DNA from: Bacteroidia bacterium | Lineage (GTDB): Bacteria; Bacteroidota; Bacteroidia; B-17B0; Aurantibacillaceae | Assembly: GCA_016787445.1 (NCBI GenBank) | Contig: JAEUTQ010000064.1 | Span: forward strand, 1 to 61,045 | Length of the DNA stretch: 61,045 nt | Direction of reading: 5' to 3' | Shown: positions 28,992-38,363 of the stretch, one piece after another | How positions within the stretch are numbered: the first letter of the stretch is position 1 | Layout: each line of letters opens with the position of its first letter | Notes under the pieces: model-generated | What the model was told of the DNA's origin: nothing | What the model saw: only the letters and a program-made list of their open reading frames with translations | Database searches by the model: none | Position numbers and translations under genes: made by a program

Positions 28992-30005
28992 ATGAAAAAA
29001 ATCTTTACTCTTTTATCATTTTCATTTACTGTATTGGCTTTTGGCCAAACTACAATTTTAAATGGCGGCTTTGAGACTTGGGGAGGGAATCCTGCTCCGG
29101 GTGTAAGCACCGAGCCAAATAATTGGTATTCCAATAAATCTGGTTCAGGCTTGGCTTCATCAGGTCCGCAAACCTGTTATCAGGATATGACTATTAAACA
29201 CACCGGAACCTCTTCCGCACGTGTTGAGACTAAATACTATATCCTGGCAGTTGTGAATGGAAATATGACCACAGGTATTGTTTGCGCGCCTAGTTCAAAC
29301 AAAGCTGAAGGTTACATCGGAACTTTAAATCCAAGCAGCGCAACAGACATTCGCCGCATGGCATTTGTTGGTCGCCCTGATAGTTTAGTAGGATGGTATC
29401 AGTATACGCAAGCTACTAGCGGTACAAATCCAACTAACGAACAAGGTAAAGTAAGAGCTATTTTACATACCGGACATTATTACGATCCGGAAGTGCCGGT
29501 AAACAGCAATCATCCTAACTTATCCGCAAATAAAATTGGTGACGCACTTTATTTAACGCCTAAAGCAAACAGCACAACCTGGAAACGTTTCAGTGTTCCG
29601 TTTACTTATGCTAGCGCAGCCATGCCGGCTTATATCATGATCAATGTAACTTCTTCTGCCGATCAAATGACATCAGCTCCTGGTATTACAGGTACCGGTT
29701 CAAAATTATGGTTAGATGATTTAGCAGTAGTTTATAATCCTACCAGCGTTAACGAATCAGTGGTACCTGAAGGAAACATCCGAGTTTACTCATTCGATAA
29801 AATTATTTATGTTGACTTTACTGCGAGAAAATCAAACGAATCAACTTTAAATATTTTTGACATTACAGGTAAACAAGTTGCCAGCCACAAAATTGAAGGC
29901 GATAAATTAAACTCAATCGATTTTAGCGCAATGACTGCCGGTTTATATTTATATGAACTTTCAGGTGCAGGTATTTCTAAAACCGGAAAATTAGTTATTG
30001 AATAA
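28992..30005 (+). CDS. Secreted protein with T9SS type A sorting domain
   Basis: 337-residue exported protein. The signal peptide (residues 1-18, ending LAFGQ) is followed by TTILNGGFETWGG, a start typical of secreted carbohydrate-binding-like (jelly-roll) domains of Bacteroidota, with YQDMTIKHTGTSSARVETKY and a late LWLDDLAVVY strand that fit a galactose-binding/PCMD-like beta-sandwich. The last 75 residues (VYSFDKIIYVDFTARKSNES ... GLYLYELSGAGISKTGKLVIE) form a type A T9SS sorting domain. It has its own promoter and terminator. The ligand is unknown, and the domain naming of the N-terminal part is tentative. Confidence 0.82.
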   Translation: MKKIFTLLSFSFTVLAFGQTTILNGGFETWGGNPAPGVSTEPNNWYSNKSGSGLASSGPQTCYQDMTIKHTGTSSARVETKYYILAVVNGNMTTGIVCAPSSNKAEGYIGTLNPSSATDIRRMAFVGRPDSLVGWYQYTQATSGTNPTNEQGKVRAILHTGHYYDPEVPVNSNHPNLSANKIGDALYLTPKANSTTWKRFSVPFTYASAAMPAYIMINVTSSADQMTSAPGITGTGSKLWLDDLAVVYNPTSVNESVVPEGNIRVYSFDKIIYVDFTARKSNESTLNIFDITGKQVASHKIEGDKLNSIDFSAMTAGLYLYELSGAGISKTGKLVIE

Positions 30006-30020
30006 TAGTTTGTAATTATT

Positions 30021-30053
30021 TTAAATCCGCTCTTGCAAAGGGGCGGATTTTCT
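30021..30053 (+). terminator. Intrinsic terminator after the type A cargo gene
   Basis: An 11-bp stem AAATCCGCTCT / GGGGCGGATTT (two G-U pairs) with loop TGCAAA, followed by T-rich sequence. As with the previous terminator, it overlaps a promoter-like sequence for the next gene. Confidence 0.85.
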
Positions 30054-30061
30054 TATTTTTG
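30033..30061 (+). promoter_or_regulatory. Candidate promoter of the TonB receptor, inside the terminator
   Basis: TTG at 30033-30035 (apex of the hairpin), an 18-base spacer, then TATTTTTG at 30054-30061, a perfect -7 element. The ATG is at 30065, so the transcript would have almost no leader. Confidence 0.55.
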
Positions 30062-30064
30062 CCC

Positions 30065-32494
30065 ATGCTTCAACGCGTATTATTTTCTTTTCTTTTACTC
30101 GTCTCAATTTTTTCTTTTGCTCAAAACAAAGGAACTTTAAAAGGTGTAATAAAGGATAAATCAACCGGGGAAACCTTACCCGGAGCCACCATACAATTAT
30201 TGCATAATCTTTCTAAAGGTACAGCATCTGATATAGAAGGAAATTATACGCTTGAATTAGATTCGGGAAGTCATGTTGTTTTATTTGGTTTTGTGGGATT
30301 GAAAAGTGATACGGTAGAAGTAACTATATTCCCAAATCAAACTACGAATCACGATGTCATGTTGAAGCCCATGGCAAAAATGCTCGAGACGATAGTTGTA
30401 TCGAGCGGAAAGTTTGAGCAAAAATTAGAAGAACTTACTGTATCCATGGAGGTAATTAAGCCCGACTTAATTCATAATAAAAACAGTACCAGTATTGAAT
30501 CAGCACTCGAGCAAGCACCCGGACTATCCATCATCGATAATGATCCACAAATTCGCGGGGGAAGTGGATTTACTTTCGGTGTGGGAAGTCGTGTGGCTAT
30601 TGTTGTGGATGGTATTCCATTATTAAGTGGTGATGCAGGCCGTCCTGAATGGAGTTATATTCCAATTGAAAATATTGAGCAAGTTGAAATCATTAAAGGA
30701 GCATCATCGGTATTATATGGTTCTTCTGCTTTAAACGGCGTTATTAATGTTCGTACAGCTTATCCGCGCAGTAAACCAAAAACAATCATAAACTATTCAT
30801 TAGGACAATACAGTATTCCGGATAAGCCGGCACAAAGTTGGTACAATGGTTCAATTCCGGGATTTACTAATTTGAATTTTTTGCATTCGCGGGTTGTGAA
30901 AAATAATTTGGATTTAGTAATAGGCGGAAATTTAAACGCCGATCAAGGATACATTGGTCCGCCGCCACCTGCAAAATACATTCCTTCAGATGTAAAGAAT
31001 GCATTGAAAGTAACGGATACAATTCCAACTTTTACCAACGATGATATGATGAAATTAAGAGGACGCGTTAATTTCAATTTGCGTTATCGTTTCAAAAAAA
31101 TAGTTGGACTCAATGCCGGCATTAATGGGAATTTTATGGCCAGCAAGGGAAACATGGTGTTGGCATGGATGGATGATTCAACCGGAATTTACAGAGGTTA
31201 TCCAGGCGCTGTGTTCATGCAAAATCAAACCTTATTTAATGTTGATCCATTTATAAAATACAATCCGGGAAAGGGAGTGAGTCATAGTTTGGTTACCCGT
31301 ATATTTCACTCGGATAATTACATTTCCAATAATCAATCCAATCGTGGTACCATGTATTATGGCGAATATCAATTGCAGCGCGATTTTAAAAATATTGATT
31401 TAGTATTTACAGGTGGATTAGTAGGAAACATATCTTCTTCCTTTGCGAAATTGTATGCGTCTAGCGGTACGCCGAATAATAAAATTGTTAACGCTTCCGG
31501 ATTTATTCAGCTCGATAAAAAGATGTGGGATGTGTTAAACGTTTCAGGCGGTGTTCGCTACGAATATTTTAAAATGAATAACCTTCAAAGCGTTGTAGCT
31601 CCCATTTTTAGAGCTGGTGCCAGTTTGCAAGTGTTAAAGGGAACATGGGTGCGCGCTTCGTATGGACAAGGCTATCGTTATCCAACCATAACAGAGCGTT
31701 ATATTACAACAAAGGCCGGAATTTTCGGTGTATTTCCAAATCCTGATTTACAGCCTGAGCAAAGTAAAAGTTTTGAAATGGGATTGAAACAAGGCTTTAG
31801 ATTGTTTGGTGTAAAAGGATTTTTGGATGTGGCCGGATTTTACCAGAAGTATAAAAACACTATTGAATATTTGTTTGGTGCCTGGGATCCTGAAATCGCC
31901 ATCATCGGATTTAAATTTGTAAACACCGGTGATTCACGTGTGAGAGGTATCGATTGCTCGCTAGGTTTAACGAGCGACGAAGCAAAGAAAATCGGAATAC
32001 AGGCAATGATTGGGTACACCTATATTGAACCGGTGAGTTTAACACCGGATAGTGTTTACGCCAGAGATAAATCACTCGGAGGAATTGGTCAGGATTTGAG
32101 TTATAAAAGCGCGAGCATGGATACTACCGATAATATTTTAAAATATCGTTTCAAGCATATGTTTAAGGCAGATGCTGAACTGAAAATTTATGGATTTACG
32201 GTTGGATTCAGTTACCGTTATTACAGTCGTATGCAAAATATTGACAGAGCTTTTGAAAGTTTGGAAGTGCTTACATCCGAGAGCCCTTATTTTTATCCGA
32301 TAAAAGCAACCCGTTACTGGAAAATGCATCACGGATTTGAAATTTTGGATTTACGTATCGGATGTAAATTAAGTCCAAGCCATAAAGTATCGTTTATCGT
32401 AAACAATCTGTTAAACGCCGCTTATTCGTTACGTCCAATGAAAATTGAGGCTCCACGCACTGTTTCTCTGCAGTACGTATATACGATTAATTAA
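30065..32494 (+). CDS. TonB-dependent outer membrane receptor
   Basis: 809-residue receptor for energy-dependent uptake across the outer membrane. The signal peptide (about 1-19, MLQRVLFSFLLLVSIFSFAQ) is followed by a carboxypeptidase-regulatory-like domain (GVIKDKSTGETLPGATIQL) at 25-110, a plug domain at about 115-230 (ALEQAPGLSIIDNDPQIRG, VAIVVDGIPLLSGDAG, IEQVEIIKGASSVLYGSSAL) and a long beta-barrel (YGQGYRYPTITERYI, NPDLQPEQSKSFEMGLKQGF) to a C-terminal aromatic strand. The plug and barrel look most like iron-siderophore or vitamin receptors, but no substrate can be assigned. No SusD gene is adjacent. I chose the ATG at 30065; an in-frame TTG lies 6 bases upstream. Confidence 0.92.
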   Translation: MLQRVLFSFLLLVSIFSFAQNKGTLKGVIKDKSTGETLPGATIQLLHNLSKGTASDIEGNYTLELDSGSHVVLFGFVGLKSDTVEVTIFPNQTTNHDVMLKPMAKMLETIVVSSGKFEQKLEELTVSMEVIKPDLIHNKNSTSIESALEQAPGLSIIDNDPQIRGGSGFTFGVGSRVAIVVDGIPLLSGDAGRPEWSYIPIENIEQVEIIKGASSVLYGSSALNGVINVRTAYPRSKPKTIINYSLGQYSIPDKPAQSWYNGSIPGFTNLNFLHSRVVKNNLDLVIGGNLNADQGYIGPPPPAKYIPSDVKNALKVTDTIPTFTNDDMMKLRGRVNFNLRYRFKKIVGLNAGINGNFMASKGNMVLAWMDDSTGIYRGYPGAVFMQNQTLFNVDPFIKYNPGKGVSHSLVTRIFHSDNYISNNQSNRGTMYYGEYQLQRDFKNIDLVFTGGLVGNISSSFAKLYASSGTPNNKIVNASGFIQLDKKMWDVLNVSGGVRYEYFKMNNLQSVVAPIFRAGASLQVLKGTWVRASYGQGYRYPTITERYITTKAGIFGVFPNPDLQPEQSKSFEMGLKQGFRLFGVKGFLDVAGFYQKYKNTIEYLFGAWDPEIAIIGFKFVNTGDSRVRGIDCSLGLTSDEAKKIGIQAMIGYTYIEPVSLTPDSVYARDKSLGGIGQDLSYKSASMDTTDNILKYRFKHMFKADAELKIYGFTVGFSYRYYSRMQNIDRAFESLEVLTSESPYFYPIKATRYWKMHHGFEILDLRIGCKLSPSHKVSFIVNNLLNAAYSLRPMKIEAPRTVSLQYVYTIN

Positions 32495-32524
32495 TACGGT
32501 TTTGTTGATAACAAAGCGTGTGAG

Positions 32525-32557
32525 TTGTTACAGCTGACTAAGCGTATTTTTACTTTG
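32525..32557 (+). promoter_or_regulatory. Candidate promoter of the 7TM-HD gene
   Basis: TTG at 32525-32527 and TACTTTG at 32551-32557 (a -7 element one base short), 23 bases apart. It ends only five bases before the GTG start. Confidence 0.35.
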
Positions 32558-32562
32558 TAGAA

Positions 32563-34572
32563 GTGAATTTATGGAATCTCATACGTGACAAACATGCGCT
32601 TGTTTTTAAACTGGGCTTGTATTTATTTTCGACCCTTTTGTTAACGTGGTTACTTCCCTCCGATAAACGCATTTCCGAAAAAACGCTGTACACTCTGAAT
32701 TTTTGGCCGTATGAAGATTTGCATGCAGAGTTTGTTTTCGATTTTAAAAAATCCTCAGTTGAAATTGAGAATGAAAAGCAAAAACTACTGAAGGAATCCC
32801 CATTGTATTTCAGACTTTCAAATGATGAAAGAAACGATAATCTTAAAAGGCTGGACGAACAAATTAAGTCATCCGCTTCGTCTAAAAAATACAATCTGAT
32901 CCGTCAAATTATGGATTCGGTTTATGCTCGGGGCGTTATTGAAAGAGTAGAAGGAGCCGATACCTCATCGGTTATATTTGTTATCAATAACGGAATTGCT
33001 GAACAAAATTCCCGTTTCGACTTCTTTACCATTCAGGAGGCCATCAGGTACTTCAATCAAAAATTATCAAATGAAGCAGATAAAGATGAATTAATTCAGG
33101 AGTGCATAAAGCATCTAGCTTTGACAGTTCGCTTCGATAAAGTACTAACCGAAAAAAGTAAAACGGATGCAGTTTCGGGTATTTCACACATTAAGTCCAC
33201 ATTTCTCCCGGGTGATTTATTGGTGAAACAGATGGAAAGCCTTTCTTCTGAAAAGAAAGCGTTGTTACTCTCGTATTTGCAGGCGTCGAAGCAAATTACG
33301 CATAGTAATTTTTATAATTTTTCAGGAAGGTTTATTATTTCTGCAATGTTATTTGGGATACTGATGTTGTATCTCGCGTTTTTCCGAAGGAACATATTCG
33401 GACAAAACAAGCAAATCAGTTTTATTTATTTGGTGGTTATTTTATCGGCAGTCGTTTCATCCATTGTTTCAACTTACGGAACTTTGTTTTTTTGGTCGTT
33501 GCCTTTCGCGTTAATACCTGTTTTAATCCGAATATTTTTTGACAGCCGAACAGCCTTGTTTACTTTTTTAATTACCATTTTGTTTTCGTCTTTTTTCGCC
33601 AACGATAAATTTCAATTTGTATTTATACAGTTAATTGTTGGTATGGGTACTGTATTTAGCGTGGTTCAAATGCGAAGGAGAAAAGAACTTTTAACTTCGG
33701 CATTGGTAGTGTTTGTGTTTTATCTTTTTGCATTCATCGCATTCCATTTAGTTAACGGTAATGAAAAAGTTCTCCTGCAAAAAACATTATACCTGCCAAT
33801 CATTATTAGTTCGTTATTGATTTTACTGGCGTATCCATTTGTGTTTTTGGCAGAAAAAGTGTTTGGCTTTGTATCTGATTTCACATTAATGGAATTATGT
33901 GATTTAAATACTCCGTTATTGCGAGAATTGTCATTAAAAGTACCTGGAACTTTCCAGCACTCTTTGCAGGTTGCTAATTTAGCAGAGGAAGCTATTTTTC
34001 ATATTGGAGGAAATGCTTTGTTGGTACGCGCAGGGGCGATGTATCACGACATTGGTAAAATGGAGAATTCAAGGTATTTCACCGAAAATCAGGTTGGAGA
34101 AATCAATCCTCATACTGAAATTTTGCCTGAAGAGAGTGCAAAAATCATCATCTCACATGTCATCAAAGGTGTTGAGATTGCAAAAAAAAATAATCTGCCT
34201 GAATCGGTTATTGATTTTATACGCACCCATCATGGCACTACAACTGCAGGTTTTTTCTTAAATAACTTTAAAAAAGAGCATAAGGGGGAGTTGGTTAATG
34301 AAGATGATTTTAGGTATCCGGGTCCTATTCCGTTCAGTAAAGAAACGGCTGTTTTAATGATGGCGGATGGGGTGGAGGCAGCTTCCAGGTCGTTGAAAAA
34401 GTATGATGCTTTGGCTATAAACGAGCTGGTTGACAGGATTATAGACTATAAGATCAGCGAGAATCAGTTTATTAATGCTGAGATTACTTTTAAGGACATA
34501 AATCTAGTAAAAAAGATCTTTAAAAAGCGATTGATGAACATGTATCACGTTCGGATTGAGTATCCAAGGTAA
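32563..34572 (+). CDS. 7TM-HD (PgpH-type) phosphodiesterase
   Basis: 669-residue inner membrane protein of the 7TMR-HDED/7TM-HD family, whose best-studied member PgpH hydrolyses the second messenger c-di-AMP. It has one N-terminal TM helix (about 14-32), an extracytoplasmic domain to about residue 245, seven TM helices (about 250-450), and a cytoplasmic HD domain with HSLQVANLAEEA and GAMYHDIGK (the HD pair near residue 497) plus a later IRTHHGTTT. The start is GTG at 32563: no in-frame ATG precedes the first TM helix and a stop lies 24 bases upstream. Its neighbours (TonB receptor, polysaccharide operon) do not reveal its signal. Confidence 0.88.
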   Translation: MNLWNLIRDKHALVFKLGLYLFSTLLLTWLLPSDKRISEKTLYTLNFWPYEDLHAEFVFDFKKSSVEIENEKQKLLKESPLYFRLSNDERNDNLKRLDEQIKSSASSKKYNLIRQIMDSVYARGVIERVEGADTSSVIFVINNGIAEQNSRFDFFTIQEAIRYFNQKLSNEADKDELIQECIKHLALTVRFDKVLTEKSKTDAVSGISHIKSTFLPGDLLVKQMESLSSEKKALLLSYLQASKQITHSNFYNFSGRFIISAMLFGILMLYLAFFRRNIFGQNKQISFIYLVVILSAVVSSIVSTYGTLFFWSLPFALIPVLIRIFFDSRTALFTFLITILFSSFFANDKFQFVFIQLIVGMGTVFSVVQMRRRKELLTSALVVFVFYLFAFIAFHLVNGNEKVLLQKTLYLPIIISSLLILLAYPFVFLAEKVFGFVSDFTLMELCDLNTPLLRELSLKVPGTFQHSLQVANLAEEAIFHIGGNALLVRAGAMYHDIGKMENSRYFTENQVGEINPHTEILPEESAKIIISHVIKGVEIAKKNNLPESVIDFIRTHHGTTTAGFFLNNFKKEHKGELVNEDDFRYPGPIPFSKETAVLMMADGVEAASRSLKKYDALAINELVDRIIDYKISENQFINAEITFKDINLVKKIFKKRLMNMYHVRIEYPR

Positions 34573-34583
34573 AGTGCTGTTTT

Positions 34584-34614
34584 TTAGTATTTTTCGTAAA
34601 TAATTTTAACTTTG
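34584..34614 (+). promoter_or_regulatory. Promoter candidate of the exopolysaccharide-uvrA operon
   Basis: TAACTTTG at 34607-34614 is a perfect TAnnTTTG -7 element, with a degenerate -33 (TTAG, 34584-34587) 19 bases upstream. The ATG follows 13 bases after it. Confidence 0.5.
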
Positions 34615-34627
34615 TATCATTATAATT

Positions 34628-35377
34628 ATGCGTAAACTTTTCTTACTCCTTCCATTGCTTTTATTGGGATTTTCCTCTTGCAAAGTACTGAGGTCAAACT
34701 TGATGTTGCAAACCAAAAAGGATTTTAACTACGATAAATTATCTGACTCTTTAGCGATGTTAGATTACAAAATTGCGCCAAACGACATGTTGCAATACCG
34801 TGTTTTTACAAATGACGGTTTTAAGTTGTTAGACTTAGCAAATCAAACGAATGTTGTTTTCAGGAACGATTTGGATGTTTTGGTAGAAAGCGATGGAAAT
34901 GTGAAAATGCCAATGTTAGGGTATACAAAGCTCGCCGGCTTAACAATACGTGAAGCTGAAGCACTTTTGCAGGATAAATATTCAGATGTTTACGTTAAGC
35001 CTTTTGTAACAATTCGTGTAACAAATAAGCGCGTTATCGTGTTTCCGGGTAATAACGGTGTGGCTAAAGTTCTTCCTTTGGCAAATAACAATACAACAGT
35101 AATGGAAGCAATAGCTTTAGCCGGAGGTATTACAGAAGACGGAAAGGCCTATAAGGTTAAATTAATTCGTAATTATAAGAATACGAAACCTCAGGTTTTT
35201 TTAATGGATTTGTCTAAGATTGAAGGTTTGGCATCAGCGAATACAATTGTGTTAGCTAATGATATAATCTATGTAGAGCCAAGATATCGATTAGCACGTA
35301 CATTGGTGAGCGAATTAACACCAATCGTAACGCTTATTTCTACCACTGTATTATTATATAGTTTATTTGCGAGGTAA
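34628..35377 (+). CDS. Polysaccharide export lipoprotein (Wza-like)
   Basis: 249-residue outer membrane lipoprotein. The signal sequence ends in a lipobox LGFSSC with Cys at position 18. A polysaccharide biosynthesis/export domain follows (YKIAPNDMLQYRVFTNDGF ... SDGNVKMPMLGYTKLAGLTI ... YVKPFVTIRV) and a SLBB-like domain (VVFPGNNGVAKVLPLANNN ... VMEAIALAGGI). The hydrophobic C-terminal stretch (VTLISTTVLLYSLFAR) fits the amphipathic outer-membrane helix of Wza-type channels. It is the first gene of the polysaccharide operon; the kinase begins six bases downstream. Confidence 0.9.
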   Translation: MRKLFLLLPLLLLGFSSCKVLRSNLMLQTKKDFNYDKLSDSLAMLDYKIAPNDMLQYRVFTNDGFKLLDLANQTNVVFRNDLDVLVESDGNVKMPMLGYTKLAGLTIREAEALLQDKYSDVYVKPFVTIRVTNKRVIVFPGNNGVAKVLPLANNNTTVMEAIALAGGITEDGKAYKVKLIRNYKNTKPQVFLMDLSKIEGLASANTIVLANDIIYVEPRYRLARTLVSELTPIVTLISTTVLLYSLFAR

Positions 35378-35383
35378 TTTGAT

Positions 35384-37834
35384 ATGCTAAATGCAAAAAT
35401 GGATAGCGAAGTAGACCGTTACAAGGAACGGGTTGAACGATTCAGTAGTAGTATTGATCTTAGCTTGTTTTTGTATTTGTTTTTCAAAAGTAAATACATC
35501 ATTATTAGCTTTCTTATTATAATTTTCACTTTAGCATTTCTTTACTTACGTTATAGCCAGCCGGTTTACGAATCGAAATCTAAAATTCAAATCATTAGTG
35601 ATAATGCTGCATCGAAAGTTTTGCAATTTGGACAAGACGATGCAAACGGAAATATAATAGCCGAAGCCATAGAACAAATGCGTTCTAAAGTTTTTTTAAA
35701 GAGGGTTGTAGAAAAGCTAGCCATAGAAATCAGTTATTACACAGAAGGCACCTTTAAAAGTAACGAGCTTTATAAAATGTCTCCTTATTTTACTAAGGTT
35801 ATTATTAAGAATCCAAACATTTATGGATTAAAACAGCAAATAGAATTTAATTCGGATTTGTCAGCCGGTAAAATCACCATCTATAAAGGAAAGACACCTG
35901 TAAGTTATAATTTTAAGACGGGAGAGTGGCTAAAGAATGAAGATTTTGAAATTAATGTTTATCTAAATACAGCCTATAAAAAGGATGAAATTAAAGCGAT
36001 TTTTCAAGGAAACAAATCCTATTTTATCGTAAAGAGTGCCGATGAGGTAACCAGCGAATTGCAGTCAAAACTTGAAACAAGGGTTTTAAGCGAATTAGCG
36101 ATGACGATTTTGCTAATGGTGAAAGATGTTAATCCTGAAAAATCACAAGACATCGTAAACGCGATTTGCAGCGAGTTTTTAATTTATGATGTAGAGCGTA
36201 AAAGTGAGAGTTCTAAAAATATTTTGGAATTTATCGACTCGCAATTGAGTCAGGTGTATTCAGATTTAAAATTAGCGGAAACCAAGCTCGAATCCTTTAA
36301 GAAGGATAAGAACATAGGTGACAATGATGTTATTTTAAATTCAAACCTAATTCGCTATTCTACTATTGAAGATCAAATGATGCGATTGGAAATGGAAGAA
36401 AAAATTCTTGATCAGATTCAAAAAAATATTTCTTCGAATAAAAACATCGACGTTTATCAATTAGTATCAATGTTGGCGGGTACTGAAGAGGAGAACATGG
36501 TGAAGGAGACTGTAGCCAGCATTCAGAAACTATTAATCGAAAAGGAGAACATGCTTTATGCTGTTACACCTAGTTCCGAGAACATAAAGCAAATCAATTA
36601 TCAAATTGAAATACAAAAGGATTTATTATTGAAAAGTTTAGACGCAGTTAGAATTAAGTATAAGACGCGTTATAAAAACCTGCTCGAAAAATCGGCTGAC
36701 TATAAATCCAAATTTGATCAAAATCCGGAAGACGAAGTTGAGCTCTCAAGATTAATGCGGGTTTATTCTATTAGTGAAAAGTATTATACCATGCTATTAG
36801 AAAAAAAGACTGAGTTCTCAATTTCAAAGGCAGGTTTTGTATCCAAGAATATTATTTTGGAAACGGCTGTTAATAGTGGTACTATCGTTTCTCCAAGTAA
36901 GAAAAATACATTGTACGTATCTATTGTTTCCTTTATTGCCTTTACTCTGTTATTAGTTGCTATACAGTATTTTCTTCATGATAAGATATCTTCTTTGAAC
37001 GAGGTTGTACGTCATACTAGTGCGAACTTGAATACATTAGGTATTGTGCCTAAATTCGATAAAAACATTCCGGTATCACAGTTAATAATTGATAAGAGTC
37101 CTAAATCCATTATCGCTGAGTCGTTCCGAGCCATACGTTCCAATCTTCAGTTTATTAATAACGAACCGGGACCAAAAATCATTTCAATTACTTCTACTAT
37201 TTCCGGTGAGGGGAAAACATTTGTTGCTATTAATATAGCAGGTATCTTGGCCTTCTCAGGTAAAAAAACCATTATCATTGATTTGGATATGCGTAAACCA
37301 AAAATCCACCGCGGATTTGAGGTAGATAATGATAAAGGTATGAGTACCATTTTAACGCATATGACGGAGATCGATGAGTGTATTAGAGATAGTAATTTAC
37401 CGTTATTGAAGTTCATTACGGCCGGTCCAATTCCTCCAAACCCGTCTGAGTTAATCATGAGCGATAAGTTGAAGGAGATGGTTGCCTATCTGAAAACAAA
37501 ATTCGATTATGTAATCATTGATAATCCTCCGGTTGGACTTGTAACAGATGGATTAACAACCTTGCAAATGGCCGACTACCCAATATATGTTTTCAGGGCT
37601 GATTACTCAAAACGTTCGTTTGCACAAATCATTGATCGTTTAAGAAATGAAAATAAGATCCAGCATTTATCAGTTATTTTAAATGGTGTAGATGTAAAGA
37701 AAAACACGTATGGCTATAACTATGGTTATGGTTACGGTTATGGCTATGGTTACACATACGGATCAGGTTACTATGGTGATGACGTAGAAAAAAAGAAACG
37801 AAAATTTTTAAGCAGAAAGAATGGAACTAGTTAA
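35384..37834 (+). CDS. Wzc-type polysaccharide co-polymerase / tyrosine kinase
   Basis: 816-residue inner membrane protein controlling polysaccharide chain length and export. A Wzz-type domain starts after TM1 (about 33-53). A long periplasmic region rich in coiled-coil-like helices leads to the conserved pre-TM2 block (DEVELSRLMRVYSISEKYYTMLLEKK) and TM2 (about 508-530). The cytoplasmic BY-kinase domain has Walker A STISGEGKT near residue 605, the Walker A' segment IIIDLDMRKP, and Walker B YVIIDNPPVG near 711. The tail (about 774-797) is a Gly-Tyr repeat with 11 tyrosines, the expected autophosphorylation cluster. A second in-frame ATG lies 15 bases inside. It overlaps rfbC by 14 bases. Confidence 0.93.
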   Translation: MLNAKMDSEVDRYKERVERFSSSIDLSLFLYLFFKSKYIIISFLIIIFTLAFLYLRYSQPVYESKSKIQIISDNAASKVLQFGQDDANGNIIAEAIEQMRSKVFLKRVVEKLAIEISYYTEGTFKSNELYKMSPYFTKVIIKNPNIYGLKQQIEFNSDLSAGKITIYKGKTPVSYNFKTGEWLKNEDFEINVYLNTAYKKDEIKAIFQGNKSYFIVKSADEVTSELQSKLETRVLSELAMTILLMVKDVNPEKSQDIVNAICSEFLIYDVERKSESSKNILEFIDSQLSQVYSDLKLAETKLESFKKDKNIGDNDVILNSNLIRYSTIEDQMMRLEMEEKILDQIQKNISSNKNIDVYQLVSMLAGTEEENMVKETVASIQKLLIEKENMLYAVTPSSENIKQINYQIEIQKDLLLKSLDAVRIKYKTRYKNLLEKSADYKSKFDQNPEDEVELSRLMRVYSISEKYYTMLLEKKTEFSISKAGFVSKNIILETAVNSGTIVSPSKKNTLYVSIVSFIAFTLLLVAIQYFLHDKISSLNEVVRHTSANLNTLGIVPKFDKNIPVSQLIIDKSPKSIIAESFRAIRSNLQFINNEPGPKIISITSTISGEGKTFVAINIAGILAFSGKKTIIIDLDMRKPKIHRGFEVDNDKGMSTILTHMTEIDECIRDSNLPLLKFITAGPIPPNPSELIMSDKLKEMVAYLKTKFDYVIIDNPPVGLVTDGLTTLQMADYPIYVFRADYSKRSFAQIIDRLRNENKIQHLSVILNGVDVKKNTYGYNYGYGYGYGYGYTYGSGYYGDDVEKKKRKFLSRKNGTS

Positions 37835-38363
37835 TACAGGTATCGAAGGTTTATGGGTCATAAAACCTAAAGTGTTTGCAGATGCCCGCGGTTATTTTTT
37901 TGAGAGCTATAACAAAGATTTATTTGCCTCTAACGGACTTAATCTGAATTTTGTTCAGGATAATCAATCCTTATCACATAAAGGTGTTTTACGCGGACTG
38001 CATTTTCAAAATCCGCCATACGCACAGGGTAAATTAGTGCGTGTGATTACCGGAGCAGTTTATGATGTAGCAGTTGATATCCGTAAAAATTCACCAACAT
38101 ATGGTAAGTATTTCGGAGCTGAACTGAGTGAAGAAAATAAACTCATGATGTACATTCCTGAAGGCTTTGCACATGGCTTTTTAACGTTACGTGATAACAC
38201 CGTTTTCTCTTATAAATGCACAAATCTTTATAATAAAGCTTCGGAAGACTGTATAAAATGGGACGATAAAACAATCGGTATCAAATGGAATGTAGAAAAC
38301 CCTCTGCTTTCTGAAAAGGACCTTAACGGAAAAGAATTCGCCTCGTATATAAGTCAATTTTAA
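37821..38363 (+). CDS. rfbC: dTDP-4-dehydrorhamnose 3,5-epimerase
   Basis: 180-residue cytoplasmic cupin-fold epimerase of the dTDP-L-rhamnose pathway. The usual start IEGLWVIKPKVFADARGYFFE, the core NQSLSHKGVLRGLHFQ with the catalytic His region, and the C-terminal IPEGFAHGFLTL are all present, and length is normal for the family. It starts inside the kinase gene (14-base overlap) and its stop overlaps the next start (TAATG). rfbA, rfbB and rfbD are not in the window, so they must lie elsewhere if the strain makes dTDP-rhamnose. Confidence 0.95.
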   Translation: MELVNTGIEGLWVIKPKVFADARGYFFESYNKDLFASNGLNLNFVQDNQSLSHKGVLRGLHFQNPPYAQGKLVRVITGAVYDVAVDIRKNSPTYGKYFGAELSEENKLMMYIPEGFAHGFLTLRDNTVFSYKCTNLYNKASEDCIKWDDKTIGIKWNVENPLLSEKDLNGKEFASYISQF

